From: Candidatus Burkholderia humilis
GTDB lineage: Bacteria > Pseudomonadota > Gammaproteobacteria > Burkholderiales > Burkholderiaceae
Assembly (NCBI GenBank): GCA_001184405.1
Contig: LFMX01000052.1
Span: forward strand, 1-33,287
Direction: 5' to 3'
Length of the DNA stretch: 33,287 nucleotides
Shown: positions 1 through 8,653 of the stretch, in pieces
Layout of the letters: each line of letters starts with the position of its first letter
How positions within the stretch are numbered: the stretch's first letter is position 1
Translations under genes and position numbers: made by a program
Notes under the pieces: generated by a model
Database searches by the model: none
What the model was told of the DNA's origin: nothing
Seen by the model: the letters and a program-made list of their open reading frames with translations, nothing else

Positions 1-102
1 CACGTGGCCGTCGAGCGTCGCGCAGTGGGTCATGTCGAGCGCGCCGCGCCACGATTTGGCAAGCGCGGTGCGCGCTGTCGATACGATGACTGCATCGGTC
101 AT
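1..102 (-). CDS. Acetyl-CoA acetyltransferase (thiolase), N-terminal 34 codons only
   Basis: The gene starts at 102 and leaves the window at position 1. The first residues, MTDAVIVSTARTALAKSWRG, match the start of thiolases, which make or cleave acetoacetyl-CoA and 3-ketoacyl-CoA in beta-oxidation. An AAGGAG ribosome-binding site lies just upstream. The ATG overlaps the TGA of pncA as ATGA, so translation of the two is probably coupled. From memory of the family, this stretch usually reads ARTPLAKS and THGATLGGH; here it reads ARTALAKS and THCATLDGH, so several normally constant positions differ. The catalytic Cys and His lie outside the window, and whether the gene is intact cannot be judged. 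Confidence 0.8.
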   Translation of the reverse strand, partial: MTDAVIVSTARTALAKSWRGALDMTHCATLDGHV

Positions 103-740
103 GCTGTCTCCTTTGCTTGGATGTCTTCTGCGCGAACGCGTGCGATGCCCGCCACGCTCATTTCTTTCCACGCTTTGTCAAGCGAACCGTTGAGATCGAT
201 CGCGCGGCACGCGTCTTCGATCACGTTCACCTCGAAGCCCGCGGCGCGCGCATCGAGTGCGGACCACGCGACGCAGTAATCCGTCGCGAGCCCCGCAATC
301 CAGATGCGTTTCGCGCCGACGTCGCGCAGACAGCCCGCGAGTCCGGTGGGCGTCGTGCGATCCGCTTTGAGAAACGCCGAATAACTATCGACGTGTTCGT
401 GATACCCCTTACGAATCACGAGCCGCGCATGCGGCACATGCAGATCGCGATGCAGCGCCGCGCCCTCGGTGTCCTGCACGCAATGCACCGGCCACAGCAC
501 TTGCTCGCCGTACGGCAGCGTCGTAATCTCGAACGGCTTGCGGCCCGCGTGGTTCGCCGCGAACGAAACATGCGAGCGCGGATGCCAGTCCTGCGTCAGC
601 ACGACATGCGAGAACGCGCGCGCAAGGCGATTGATGACCGGCACGACTTCATCGCCGTGCGCGACCGCGAGCGCGCCGCCGGGCATGAAGTCGTATTGGA
701 CATCGATGATCAGGAATGCGTCTTCGACGGGTTTCATCAT
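99..740 (-). CDS. pncA: Nicotinamidase, NAD salvage (intact)
   Basis: This 213-residue cytoplasmic isochorismatase-fold enzyme hydrolyses nicotinamide to nicotinate for the Preiss-Handler route to NAD. The catalytic triad is visible as D13 (in IIDVQYDF), K111 (in IRKGYHEH) and C156 (in ATDYCVAW). The metal ligands are D51 and H53 (in QDWHP) and H86 (in WPVHC). Length is normal. It starts 3 nt after the old stop of the fad gene (744-746), has only a weak ribosome-binding site (MMKP start, second Met at 737), and its TGA overlaps the thiolase ATG. It therefore sits inside a beta-oxidation operon and probably depended on translation of the upstream gene, which is now frameshifted. All active-site residues are present, so I call it functional. 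Confidence 0.95.
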   Translation of the reverse strand: MMKPVEDAFLIIDVQYDFMPGGALAVAHGDEVVPVINRLARAFSHVVLTQDWHPRSHVSFAANHAGRKPFEITTLPYGEQVLWPVHCVQDTEGAALHRDLHVPHARLVIRKGYHEHVDSYSAFLKADRTTPTGLAGCLRDVGAKRIWIAGLATDYCVAWSALDARAAGFEVNVIEDACRAIDLNGSLDKAWKEMSVAGIARVRAEDIQAKETA

Positions 741-743
741 GTT

Positions 744-2815
744 CTAGGCGTTGAAGCGGCCATCGCTTGCCGCGAGTTCCGTGATGCGCGCAGCAGGCGT
801 CCACGCTTCGCCGTTGGGCTGTTGCGCGTATTTGCGCATTGCGCGTTCGACGTTATAGAGACCGACGGTATCGGCATAGAGCATCGGGCCGCCGCGCCAC
901 AGCGGAAAGCCGTAGCCGGTCAGATAACCATATCGATATCCGATGCCTTCGACGCGATGCCTTCCTCGAGGATCTTCGCGCCTTCGTTCACAAGCGACAG
1001 CATGAGCCGCTCGACGATCTCTTCATCGCCGATCTTGCGCCGCTCGATGCCCTGCTCCTTCGAAAACGCGATGATCATGTCATCGACGAGTCTGGAAGGT
1101 TGCGCATCGCGTTTGGCCGGTTGATAGTCGTACCAGCCTGCGCCGGTTTTCTGGCCGAAACGTCCCATCTCACACAGGCGATCGGCCACGCGTGGATAAC
1201 GCATCTCCGGTTGTTCCTGATACGCCGCTTGCGGATCGCCCAGCCGATGTCGTTGCCCGCGAGATTGCTCATGCGAAACGGGCCCATCGCAAAGCCGAAC
1301 TTCTCGATCGCGCGATCGATCTGCGCGGGCAGCGCGCCTTTTTCCAGCATGAAAAGCGCTTGCCGGACGATCCAGTTGCCGATGAAACCGTCGCACACGC
1401 CGGAGACGACGGCAGTCTTTTTGATGGTCTTGGCAAGCTGCATGACGGTCGCGAGCACGTCCTTTTTCGTCGTCTCGCTGCGCACAACTTCGAGCAGTTT
1501 CATGACGTTCGCGGGACTGAAAAAGTACATGCCGATGACATCGCCCGGACGTTTTGTGAACGCTGCGATCTTGTTCAGATCGAGCGTCGACGTATTCGAT
1601 GCAAGGATCGCGCCGGGTTTGGCGATCTCGTCGAGCTGGCGGAACACTTGTTCCTTCACGCTCAAGTCTTCGAACACGGCTTCGATGATGAGATCGGCCG
1701 GTGCGAGGTCCGCGTAGGCAAGCGTCGGCTGAATGAGCGCCATGCGCGCTTCAACCTTTTCCTGCGTGAGCTTGCACTTCTTCACTTGCGCTTCGTAGTT
1801 GCACCGAATGGTCGCGAGGCCCTTATCGAGCGCGTCCTGTTTCGTTTCAAGCAGCGTCACGGGCAAGCCCGCGTTGACGAAGTTCATCGCGATGCCGCCG
1901 CCCATCGTGCCCGCGCCGATCACGGCGATGCGCTTGATCCTCGCGCGCCGGCGTTTTCGATGGCACATCGGCGATCTTGTCCGCCGCGCGCTCGGCGAAG
2001 AACGCATGCCGCAGCGCGCGGCTTTCGGGCGTCTGCACGAGCGCGAGAAAGCATTCGCGCTCGTATGCAAGACCGCGCTCGAAGCCTTCCAACACGTCTC
2101 GTTCGATTGCATCGATGCACTTGTGCGGCGCCGGAAAGTTTTTCGCGACGGCCGCGACGCCATTGCGCGCGAACTGAATGAACCCTTCGGCATTCGCATG
2201 CTCGATCTTGCGATCGCGCGCTTTGGGATGCGGACCTTTTTGCCCGACCACGCGGCGCGCGAAATTCAATGCGGCTTCGAGCAGATCGCCGTTGGCCATT
2301 TCATCGAACAAGGCGGTATGCGCGAGCTTTTCGGACATGACGGGCGTGCCCGTCACGATCATGTTGAGCACCGTTTCCAGACCGACGACGCCCAGCAGCC
2401 GCTGCGTGCCGCCCGCGCCCGGCAAGATGCCGAGTTTCACTTCCGGCAAAGCGATCTGCGCCCCCGGCGATGCCACGCGGTAATGCGCGCCGAGCGCGAG
2501 TTCGAGGCCCCCGCCCATCGCCACCGAATGCACCGCCGCGACGACCGGCTTCGCGCTGCCTTCGACGGCCTTGATGACGGTTAGCAGCGTTGGCTCCTGC
2601 GTGGCTTTGGGCGTATTGAATTCGGTGATGTCCGCGCTGCCCGAAAACGCTTTGCCCGTGCCCGTGGTGACGACGGCTTGCACGTTCGCGTCGTTATTCG
2701 TGCGATCGATGCCCTCGACGATGCCGAGTCGCGTCGAATGCCCGAGCCCGTTGACGGGCGGATTATCGAGCGTGATGACGGCCACGCCGTCGCGGATCGT
2801 GTAGTCCACTGCCAT
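744..2815 (-). pseudogene. Bifunctional enoyl-CoA hydratase / 3-hydroxyacyl-CoA dehydrogenase, three frameshifts
   Basis: The ancestral protein of about 690 residues begins MAVDYTIRDGVAVITLDNPP, with a good AGGAGA site upstream. It had an N-terminal crotonase-fold hydratase ([31 protein letters not shown]) and a C-terminal NAD-binding dehydrogenase ([31 protein letters not shown]), so it performed two steps of fatty-acid beta-oxidation. Reading is lost three times: near 1940 (one extra G, after TPARE), near 1228 (one base missing before [10 protein letters not shown]) and near 930 (one base missing; restoring it turns MVI-stop into MVYLTGYGFP). The last piece ends GRFNA at 744. The catalytic His of the GMHFFSP motif is Tyr (codon 1525-1527), and the oxyanion-hole stretch reads SGSAD rather than the usual SGGAD or SAGAD. 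The gene is dead as an enzyme. It is FadB-like in architecture, but its chain-length preference is unknown. Confidence 0.93.
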
Positions 2816-2868
2816 GAAGAAGTCTCCTGATCGACTGGCTGCCAGGATCATTGTGGAATATCGGGGGG

Positions 2869-2897
2869 AGATTACACAAAAAAGAACGGGAGTTCAA
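2869..2897 (-). promoter_or_regulatory. Possible sigma70 promoter of the fad operon
   Basis: On the minus strand TTGAAC (2892-2897) is followed after 17 bp by TAATCT (2869-2874), about 55 nt before the fad start. The spacing is ideal but the -10 match is poor. Confidence 0.4.
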
Positions 2898-2923
2898 TTG
2901 ATGAAAACAGGCGCCTGAAATGC

Positions 2924-2949
2924 AAAACGCCCCGCAGATGCGGAGCGTT
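2924..2949 (-). terminator. Intrinsic terminator after the acyl-CoA ligase
   Basis: A 10-bp hairpin (AACGCTCCGC / GCGGGGCGTT, loop ATCT, one T-G pair) is followed by a short T-run on the minus strand, 22 nt after the ligase stop at 2971. Confidence 0.75.
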
Positions 2950-2970
2950 GCGACGCTGGCCTATTCGGTC

Positions 2971-4600
2971 TCAGACGTTGTTTTCGATTGCCGTCGGCAA
3001 CACATAATCCCGATACGCCTCCCGCAACCTCACCTTTTGCAACTCCCCCGTCGCGGTATGCGGCAGCTCATCGGCGAACACGACATCATCCGGAATCCAC
3101 CACTTCGGCACCTTGCCTTCGAAGTGCGCCAGCAATTCCTCGCGCGTCACCGTCGCGTCCGGCTTCAACATCGCGACGATCAACGGCCGCTCCGTCCACT
3201 TCGGATGCGCGCACGCGATGCACGCCGCCTCCGCCACCTGCGGATGGACACCGCGATGTTCTCCAGATCGATCGAGCTGATCCACTCGCCGCCCGACTTG
3301 ATCACGTCCTTGCTGCGGTCGGTGATCTGCATGAAGCCATCGGCGTCGATGGTCGCGACATCGCCCGTCGGAAACCAGCCGTCGATGAGCGGCAACTCAT
3401 CGCGCCGGAAATACCGGTCGATTACGCACGACCCGCGCACGTGCAGATCGAACGACTTGCCGTCCCACGGCAAGTCGTTGCCATCGTCGCCGACGACTTT
3501 CATATCGACGCCAAACATCACGTGACCCTGCTTCTCGCGCGACTGACGCTGCGCCTCGGGCGTGCGCTGCTTCTGGCGGAAATTGAGCCGCGCGAGCGTG
3601 CCGAGCGGCGACATCTCCGTCATGCCCCACGCGTGAATCACCTCGACGCCGTATTCGTCTTCGAATGCGCGCAGCATCGCCGGAGGACAGGCCGAGCCGC
3701 CGATCACCGTGTGCTGCAAAGTCGAAAAGCGCGCGCTTGCCTGCTTCATGTAAGACAGCAAACCGAGCCACACCGTCGGCACGCCGGCGGAAAACGTCAC
3801 GCCTTCGGCTTCCATCAATTCATAGAGCGATTTGCCGTCGAGATCCTTGCCCGGCAGCACGAGTTTCGCGCCGACGAGCGGGCTTGCATGCGGAATACCC
3901 CACGCGTTGACGTGGAACATCGGTACGACGGGAAGAATGCAATCGCTCGATGACGCGCCTATCGCGTCGGGCAGCGCGGCGGCGTACGCGTGCAACACCG
4001 TCGATCGATGCGAGTACAGCGCGCCCTTCGGATTGCCCGTCGTGCCGGACGTGTAGCAGAGAATCGATGCCTGTCTTTCGTCGAGCAACGGCCACTCGAA
4101 GTTGCCATCGTGTTGGGCAATGAGACTTTCGTAGCTCATCACCGGCACGCTCATATCGGACAGATGCGTTTCTATGCACGATGCATCGCCGAGCGCGATC
4201 CAGCCTTTCACGTTCGGGCACTGCGGCGCGATGATCTCGACGAGCGGCCCGAAGGTCATATCGAAGAACACGTACGAATCGTCCGCGTGATCAATGATGA
4301 ACGCGATCTGATCGGGAAACAGACGCGGGTTGATCGTGTGGCAGATGGCGCCCATGCCCGGCACGCCGTAGTAACACTCGAGATGCCGATACGCTCGCCT
4401 TCCTCGACGCCCAGCGCGATCAGCGCCTGCGCGAGCTGCTTCGCGCGCTTTTCGCAATCGCGATAGGTATAGCGATGAATATCGCCTTCGATGCGCCGCG
4501 ACCCGATTTCCGTATCGCCGAAATGGCGTGAGGCGTGAGACAACAACAACGACGCGAGCAGCGGTATGTCCATCATCTGGCCGTGAAGTGGCGACGTCAT
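2971..4600 (-). pseudogene. Fatty-acyl-CoA ligase (AMP-forming), deletion plus frameshift
   Basis: The ANL-superfamily enzyme activates fatty acids to acyl-CoA. The start at 4600 (MTSPLHGQMMDIPLLASLLL) follows a GAGGA site. Visible core motifs are YTSGTTGNPKG (ATP loop), [21 protein letters not shown] and [15 protein letters not shown]. After GVEEGER the frame jumps to YRHLECYYGVPG near 4390. Relatives carry about eight residues there (like IGTLAWNG), so I infer a deletion of about 25 nt. A second frameshift near 3247 (one base lost between NIAVS and HPQVAEAA) cuts off the C-terminal domain. In that domain the usual TGKLQK reads TGELQK (codon 3043-3045), so the A10 catalytic Lys appears to be Glu. 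It probably fed the downstream fad gene. It resembles medium-chain AlkK-type ligases, but the substrate cannot be told. Confidence 0.92.
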
Positions 4601-4670
4601 AGGCGAAGTCCTCGGAACGGTGGATGCTGAAGCTCGGAATGGCGCGCCTACAGGCCCGCAGACGCGGATT

Positions 4671-4676
4671 TACAAT
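4671..4676 (+). promoter_or_regulatory. Possible -10 element of selO
   Basis: TACAAT lies 26 nt before the selO ATG, in the 101-bp divergent gap between the ligase and selO. No convincing -35 is seen at 16-18 bp. Confidence 0.35.
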
Positions 4677-4701
4677 ATCGTTTAACTCAGAGGCGCTCAA
4701 T

Positions 4702-6282
4702 ATGTCGTTTTCCCCAAGCAATGCTGTGCGTACGTCGCGCGACGAGCCGCTTTCCGTGGATGCGCTGGCCGCATCGATTCAAATCGGCCGTCCCGGTTCG
4801 TTCGCCGCGCTCGGCAACGCGTTTCTGACGCGTCTTCCGGCCACGCCCGTTCCCGATCCTTATCTCGTCGCCATTTCGCGCGAAGCCGCCGATTCGCTCG
4901 GTTTCGATGCGGGTCTGGCCGAAGGCGACGAACACGCCGCGTTCGCCGCGTACTTCGCCGGCAATCCGACGCGCGACTGGCCGCCCGAAGCCATGCCGTA
5001 CGCGGCGGTGTACTCCGGCCATCAGTTCGGCGTGTGGGCCGGTCAATTGGGCGATGGCCGTGCGCTCACGCTCGGCGAAGTCGAGCACGGTGGCGCGCGT
5101 CTCGAAGCGCAACTCAAGGGCGCGGGCCGTACGCCGTATTCGCGCATGGGCGATGGCCGCGCCGTGCTGCGATCGTCGATCCGCGAATTTCTCTGCTCCG
5201 AAGCGATGCACCACCTCGGCATTCCGACGACGCGCGCACTCGCGATCATCGGCTCCGACTTGCCGGTGCGCCGCGAGACGATCGAGACATCGGCGATCGT
5301 CTCGCGCGTCGCGCCGAGCTTCGTGCGCTTTGGACACTTCGAGCATTTCTATTCGAACGATCGCGTCGATGACCTGCGGGCGCTGGCCGATCACGTCATC
5401 GACCGCTTTTATCCGCATTGCCGCGACGCCAACGATCCGTATCTCGCGCTGCTCGATCAGGCCGTGCGCACTACCGCCACGCTGATGGCCGACTGGCAAG
5501 GCGTCGGCTTCTGTCACGGCGTGGTGAATACCGACAACATGTCGATTCTCGGTCTCACGATCGATTACGGCCCGTTCGGGTTCATGGATGGCTTCAACGC
5601 GCATCACATCTGCAATCGTTCGGATACGCAGGGCCGCTATTCCTACGCGCGCCAGCCGCACGTCGGCTACTGGAACCTGTTCTGTCTCGCGCAGGCGCTC
5701 GTGCCGCTCTTCGGCGCGAATCTGCCGGAAGAAGGCCGCGCGGAACGCGTCGTGCAGGACGCGCAAAAAATGCTGGAACGCTACAAGGACCATTTCGCGC
5801 CCGCGCTCGAAGCGAAAATGCGTGCGAAGCTCGGGCTGGAACTGACGCGTGAAGGCGACGACAAACTCGCCAACGGCCTGTTCGAGATCATGCACGCGAA
5901 TCGCGCGGACTTTACGCTGACGTTCCGGAACCTGGCGAAGCTGTTGAAATCCGATGCCAGTCAGGATGCGCCCGTGCGCGATCTGTTTCTCGATCGCGCC
6001 GCGTTCGATGCGTGGGCGGTGCAGTATCGCGAACGTCTGTCGCACGAAACCCGCGACGACGCCGCCCGCGCCGAAGCGATGAATCGCGTGAATCCGAAAT
6101 TCGTGTTGCGCAATCATTTGGCGGAAAACGCGATCCGGCGGGCATCGGAGAAGGATTTCACGGAAATCGCGCGTCTTCTGGATGTACTGCGCCGCCCGTA
6201 CGACGAACAACCCGAAAACGAGGCCTATGCGGGCCTGCCACCCGACTGGGCCAGCGATCTCGAAGTGAGTTGTTCTTCGTAG
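4702..6282 (+). CDS. selO: Protein adenylyltransferase SelO (YdiU family), intact
   Basis: This 526-residue pseudokinase-fold enzyme transfers AMP to Ser, Thr or Tyr residues of proteins and is linked to redox stress in bacteria. The start MSFSPSNAV follows AGAGG at 8-nt spacing; an in-frame ATG at 4624 lacks such a site. Visible motifs are the glycine-rich [10 protein letters not shown], the nucleotide-binding [20 protein letters not shown], the metal-binding [12 protein letters not shown] and the DFG-like [12 protein letters not shown]. The chain ends SCSS, as is usual in bacteria; the conserved Cys (codon TGT) takes the place of the selenocysteine of animal SelO. It lies 48 bp upstream of msrB on the same strand, a sensible redox pairing. 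Length is normal. Confidence 0.95.
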   Translation: MSFSPSNAVRTSRDEPLSVDALAASIQIGRPGSFAALGNAFLTRLPATPVPDPYLVAISREAADSLGFDAGLAEGDEHAAFAAYFAGNPTRDWPPEAMPYAAVYSGHQFGVWAGQLGDGRALTLGEVEHGGARLEAQLKGAGRTPYSRMGDGRAVLRSSIREFLCSEAMHHLGIPTTRALAIIGSDLPVRRETIETSAIVSRVAPSFVRFGHFEHFYSNDRVDDLRALADHVIDRFYPHCRDANDPYLALLDQAVRTTATLMADWQGVGFCHGVVNTDNMSILGLTIDYGPFGFMDGFNAHHICNRSDTQGRYSYARQPHVGYWNLFCLAQALVPLFGANLPEEGRAERVVQDAQKMLERYKDHFAPALEAKMRAKLGLELTREGDDKLANGLFEIMHANRADFTLTFRNLAKLLKSDASQDAPVRDLFLDRAAFDAWAVQYRERLSHETRDDAARAEAMNRVNPKFVLRNHLAENAIRRASEKDFTEIARLLDVLRRPYDEQPENEAYAGLPPDWASDLEVSCSS

Positions 6283-6330
6283 CATCACCTGCATATACGA
6301 GCCCTACCCGGCTAGACAAAGGAACGAAAG

Positions 6331-6741
6331 ATGAGTACAGACGACAAGCGTTTCCCGCTGCAAAAAGACGACGCCGCCTATCGCCGTGAACTCGACGAGA
6401 CGCAATATCAGGTGACGCGTCACGCCGTGACCGAACGGCCGTTCACCGGCAAATACTGGGATCACAACGAACGCGGCGTCTACGATTGCGTCTGCTGCGG
6501 CACGCCGCTGTTCGAATCCGACACCAAATTCGATGCGGGCTGCGGCTGGTCCAGCTATTTCAAGCCGATCAACGGCGAAGTGATTCAGGGAAATACCGAC
6601 CGCTCGCACGGCATGTTGCGTATCGAAGTGGTGTGCAAGAACTGCGGCGCGCACCTCGGGCACGTCTTCGAGGACGGTCCCGCGCCGACCGGCTTGCGGT
6701 ATTGCATTAACTCGGCTGCGCTACAATTCGAACCCAAGTAA
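6331..6741 (+). CDS. msrB: Peptide-methionine (R)-S-oxide reductase
   Basis: This 136-residue cytoplasmic enzyme reduces the R-epimer of methionine sulfoxide in proteins. Zinc is held by two CxxC pairs, C53/C56 (in DCVCCG) and C102/C105 (in [12 protein letters not shown]). The catalytic Cys is C125 in RYCINS, and GCGWSSYF is the usual substrate-pocket motif. An AAAGGAA site precedes the start. It follows selO by 48 bp and is probably cotranscribed with it. Intact and of normal length. Confidence 0.96.
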   Translation: MSTDDKRFPLQKDDAAYRRELDETQYQVTRHAVTERPFTGKYWDHNERGVYDCVCCGTPLFESDTKFDAGCGWSSYFKPINGEVIQGNTDRSHGMLRIEVVCKNCGAHLGHVFEDGPAPTGLRYCINSAALQFEPK

Positions 6742-6755
6742 GCGCGAGCCGGATT

Positions 6756-6779
6756 CGCGGGCGCCTTCCTGCGCCCGCG
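6756..6779. terminator. GC-rich hairpin after msrB (terminator-like)
   Basis: A 9-bp perfect stem (CGCGGGCGC / GCGCCCGCG, loop CTTCCT) lies 15 nt after the msrB stop. There is no T-run, so termination is uncertain; it may only protect the 3' end or pause RNA polymerase. Confidence 0.35.
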
Positions 6780-6860
6780 CGTTAAGCCTGCTCAACACCC
6801 GCTCGTTCGACCGGGCGTCTCCCTCGCGCGCCATCCGATGCCCACTCCGTCCGGACGCCA

Positions 6861-7397
6861 ATGAAATTTCTGTTTGATCTCTTTCCGATCATCCTCTTTT
6901 TCGTCGCATTCAAGATTTGGGGCATCTACACCGCGACGGCCGTGGCGATTGCAGCAACGCTCGTGCAGATCGCGTGGGTCGCCTTCCGCCATCGCAAGGT
7001 CGATCCGATGTTGTGGATCAGTCTTGGCGTCGTCGTCGTATTCGGCGGCGCGACACTCGTGCTGCACAACGACACGTTCATCAAATGGAAACCGACCGCG
7101 CTCTACTGGCTCTTCGCGGTGGCGCTGATCATCGCGCAAACCGTTTTCCGCAAGAATCTGATCGAAGCGATGATGGACAAGCAAATCTTGTTGCCGCATC
7201 GCGTGTGGGGACAGTTGAATGTCGCGTGGGCGGTTTTCTTCGCAATTCTCGGTATCGTGAATTTGTTCGTCGCGTATAACTTCACGACCGATCAGTGGGT
7301 CAACTTCAAGCTGTTCGGCGCGACCGGATGTCTCGTGGTGTTTATCGTCGCGCAGAGTTTCTGGCTTGCGAAATACATGAAGGAGGACAATCAGTGA
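6861..7397 (+). CDS. yciB: Inner-membrane septation protein (YciB/IspZ family)
   Basis: The protein has 178 residues and several hydrophobic segments: [69 protein letters not shown] and a C-terminal pair. This is the pattern of the small integral membrane proteins called intracellular septation protein A. Family work links YciB to cell-envelope integrity and division; its biochemical activity is unknown. The motifs [10 protein letters not shown] and [10 protein letters not shown] are conserved in the family. The ribosome-binding site is weak. Its TGA overlaps the GTG start of the BolA gene. Intact. Confidence 0.93.
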   Translation: MKFLFDLFPIILFFVAFKIWGIYTATAVAIAATLVQIAWVAFRHRKVDPMLWISLGVVVVFGGATLVLHNDTFIKWKPTALYWLFAVALIIAQTVFRKNLIEAMMDKQILLPHRVWGQLNVAWAVFFAILGIVNLFVAYNFTTDQWVNFKLFGATGCLVVFIVAQSFWLAKYMKEDNQ

Positions 7398-7708
7398 GCG
7401 CCGATTTCGACTTCATGGCCGCGAGCGCGCAGCAGAAGATCGCGCATCTTGAAAATAAGCTGAACGCGGCGCTCTCGCCGAGTTCGGTGCATATCGAGGA
7501 TGACAGCGCGGCGCACGCCAGACATGCCGGTGCGGCGTCCGGCAGCCACTACACGGTGACTATCGTGGCGGACGGCTTTGCCGGGAAGGCGCGCGTGGCG
7601 CGACATCGGCTGGTGTATGATGCGCTGGCTGCGGAAATGCAGCGCGGCGTCCACGCGCTGGCCATCAAGGCTTACACGCCACAGGAATTCGCGGGACTTT
7701 TCCAGTAG
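7394..7708 (+). CDS. BolA family protein
   Basis: A 104-residue protein starting at GTG 7394, chosen because AGGAGG (7381-7386) sits 7 nt upstream and the GTG overlaps the yciB stop as GTGA, implying translational coupling. An internal ATG at 7415 is a weaker alternative. The BolA fold is visible as [14 protein letters not shown], the FAGK loop and [13 protein letters not shown], followed by the family's YTPQEF end. BolA proteins work with monothiol glutaredoxins in iron-sulfur handling or act as morphology regulators; which applies here cannot be told. In Burkholderiales the yciB-bolA-parvulin order is common as far as I recall. Intact. Confidence 0.92.
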   Translation: MSADFDFMAASAQQKIAHLENKLNAALSPSSVHIEDDSAAHARHAGAASGSHYTVTIVADGFAGKARVARHRLVYDALAAEMQRGVHALAIKAYTPQEFAGLFQ

Positions 7709-7813
7709 TTCCGGCCGTTCAAGCCAGCGCCCCGCTTGCCCGATCTATCGTCAAAACTTTTGTCTTTAAATCTCGCCTTTGCAGGCATCTCGTTGCTCAG
7801 TTAGGAACTTCCG

Positions 7814-8595
7814 ATGACTTTGAATAAAACCCGCGTCTGGGTGTTGCTGGCTGCATTCGCTACGGCTCCCTCGTTTGCGCAGAACATCGCCGTCGTCAAT
7901 GGCACGCCGATTCCGACGTCGCGCGCCGATGCGCTCGTGAAGCAGCTCGTCCAGGAGGGTCAGCAGGATTCGCCGCAACTTCAACAGGCGGTGCGCGAGG
8001 AACTCATCAATCGCGAAATCCTGATGCAGGAAGCTGCGCGCGAAGGCATCGCGCAGCGTCCGGACGTGAAGGTGCAGATCGCCGTCGCGCAGCAGACTGT
8101 CGTGCTGCGCGCGCTGATCGAAAACTTCGTGAAGAACAACACGCCGACCGATGCCGACATCAAGGCGCGCTATGACCAGCTCGTCAAGCAGACCGGCGGC
8201 GGGAAGGAACCGCATCTGCACCACATTCTGGTGGACAACGAACAGCAGCGAAGGATCTGATCGCGAAGATCAAGGGAGGCGCGAGCTTCGAAGATCTCGC
8301 CAAGCAATATTCGAAGGACCCGGGATCGGGCAAGAATGGTGGCGATCTGGACTGGTCGTCGCCGTCGGCTTACGTGCTGGAATTCGGCGCCGCGGCTGAG
8401 AAGCTGAAGAAGGGTGAAGTCACGCCCGCGCCGGTGAAGATGCAATTCGGCTGGCACATCATCCGTCTGGACGATAGCCGCGAAGTCGCGCCGCCGCCGC
8501 TCGATCAGGTGAAGACGCAGATCGCGCAGCAGATCCAGCAGGAAAGGCTGCAGGCGTTCGAAGAAAGTCTGAAGTCGAAGGCTGTGATCAAGTAA
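7814..8595 (+). pseudogene. Exported peptidyl-prolyl isomerase (parvulin/SurA-like), one frameshift
   Basis: The ancestral protein of about 260 residues begins with a signal peptide (hydrophobic WVLLAAFATAPSFA, cleavage probably after SFA). It continues with a helical chaperone domain (LQQAVREELINREILMQEA) and a parvulin domain (HLHHILVDNEQQ, ASFEDLAKQYSKDPGSG, NGGDLDWSSP, FGWHIIRLDD). One base is missing near 8248: restoring a G turns QQRRI-stop into QQAKDLIAKIKGG and rejoins the frame to the stop at 8595. As it stands, translation makes 148 residues and ends just inside the parvulin domain, so isomerase activity is lost, while the signal peptide and chaperone part could still be made. The other SurA-type protein in the window, ppiD, is intact. 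Confidence 0.92.
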
Positions 8596-8613
8596 CGTCC
8601 TGTCGATTCAAAA

Positions 8614-8639
8614 ACAAAGCCGCCCGAGGGCGGCTTTGT
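8614..8639. terminator. Bidirectional terminator between the isomerase and hexosaminidase genes
   Basis: A perfect 12-bp stem (ACAAAGCCGCCC / GGGCGGCTTTGT, loop GA) sits 18 nt after the isomerase stop and 14 nt after the stop of the opposing hexosaminidase. T-tracts occur on both strands. Confidence 0.85.
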
Positions 8640-8653
8640 CGTTTCAAGTGTGC

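Noticed and set aside
6265..6282. Selenocysteine at the end of SelO
   Set aside because: The codon is TGT (Cys) followed by two Ser and TAG; there is no in-frame TGA.
4687..6294. A 535-codon open frame on the minus strand opposite selO
   Set aside because: Same reason: SelO on the plus strand carries all family motifs; the antisense frame is a composition effect. The same applies to the long minus frame at 18799-20352 opposite pgi.
8240..8260. Programmed ribosomal frameshifting in the parvulin gene
   Set aside because: No slippery heptamer or downstream pseudoknot is evident, and seven other nearby genes are broken by unrelated lesions, so decay is simpler.
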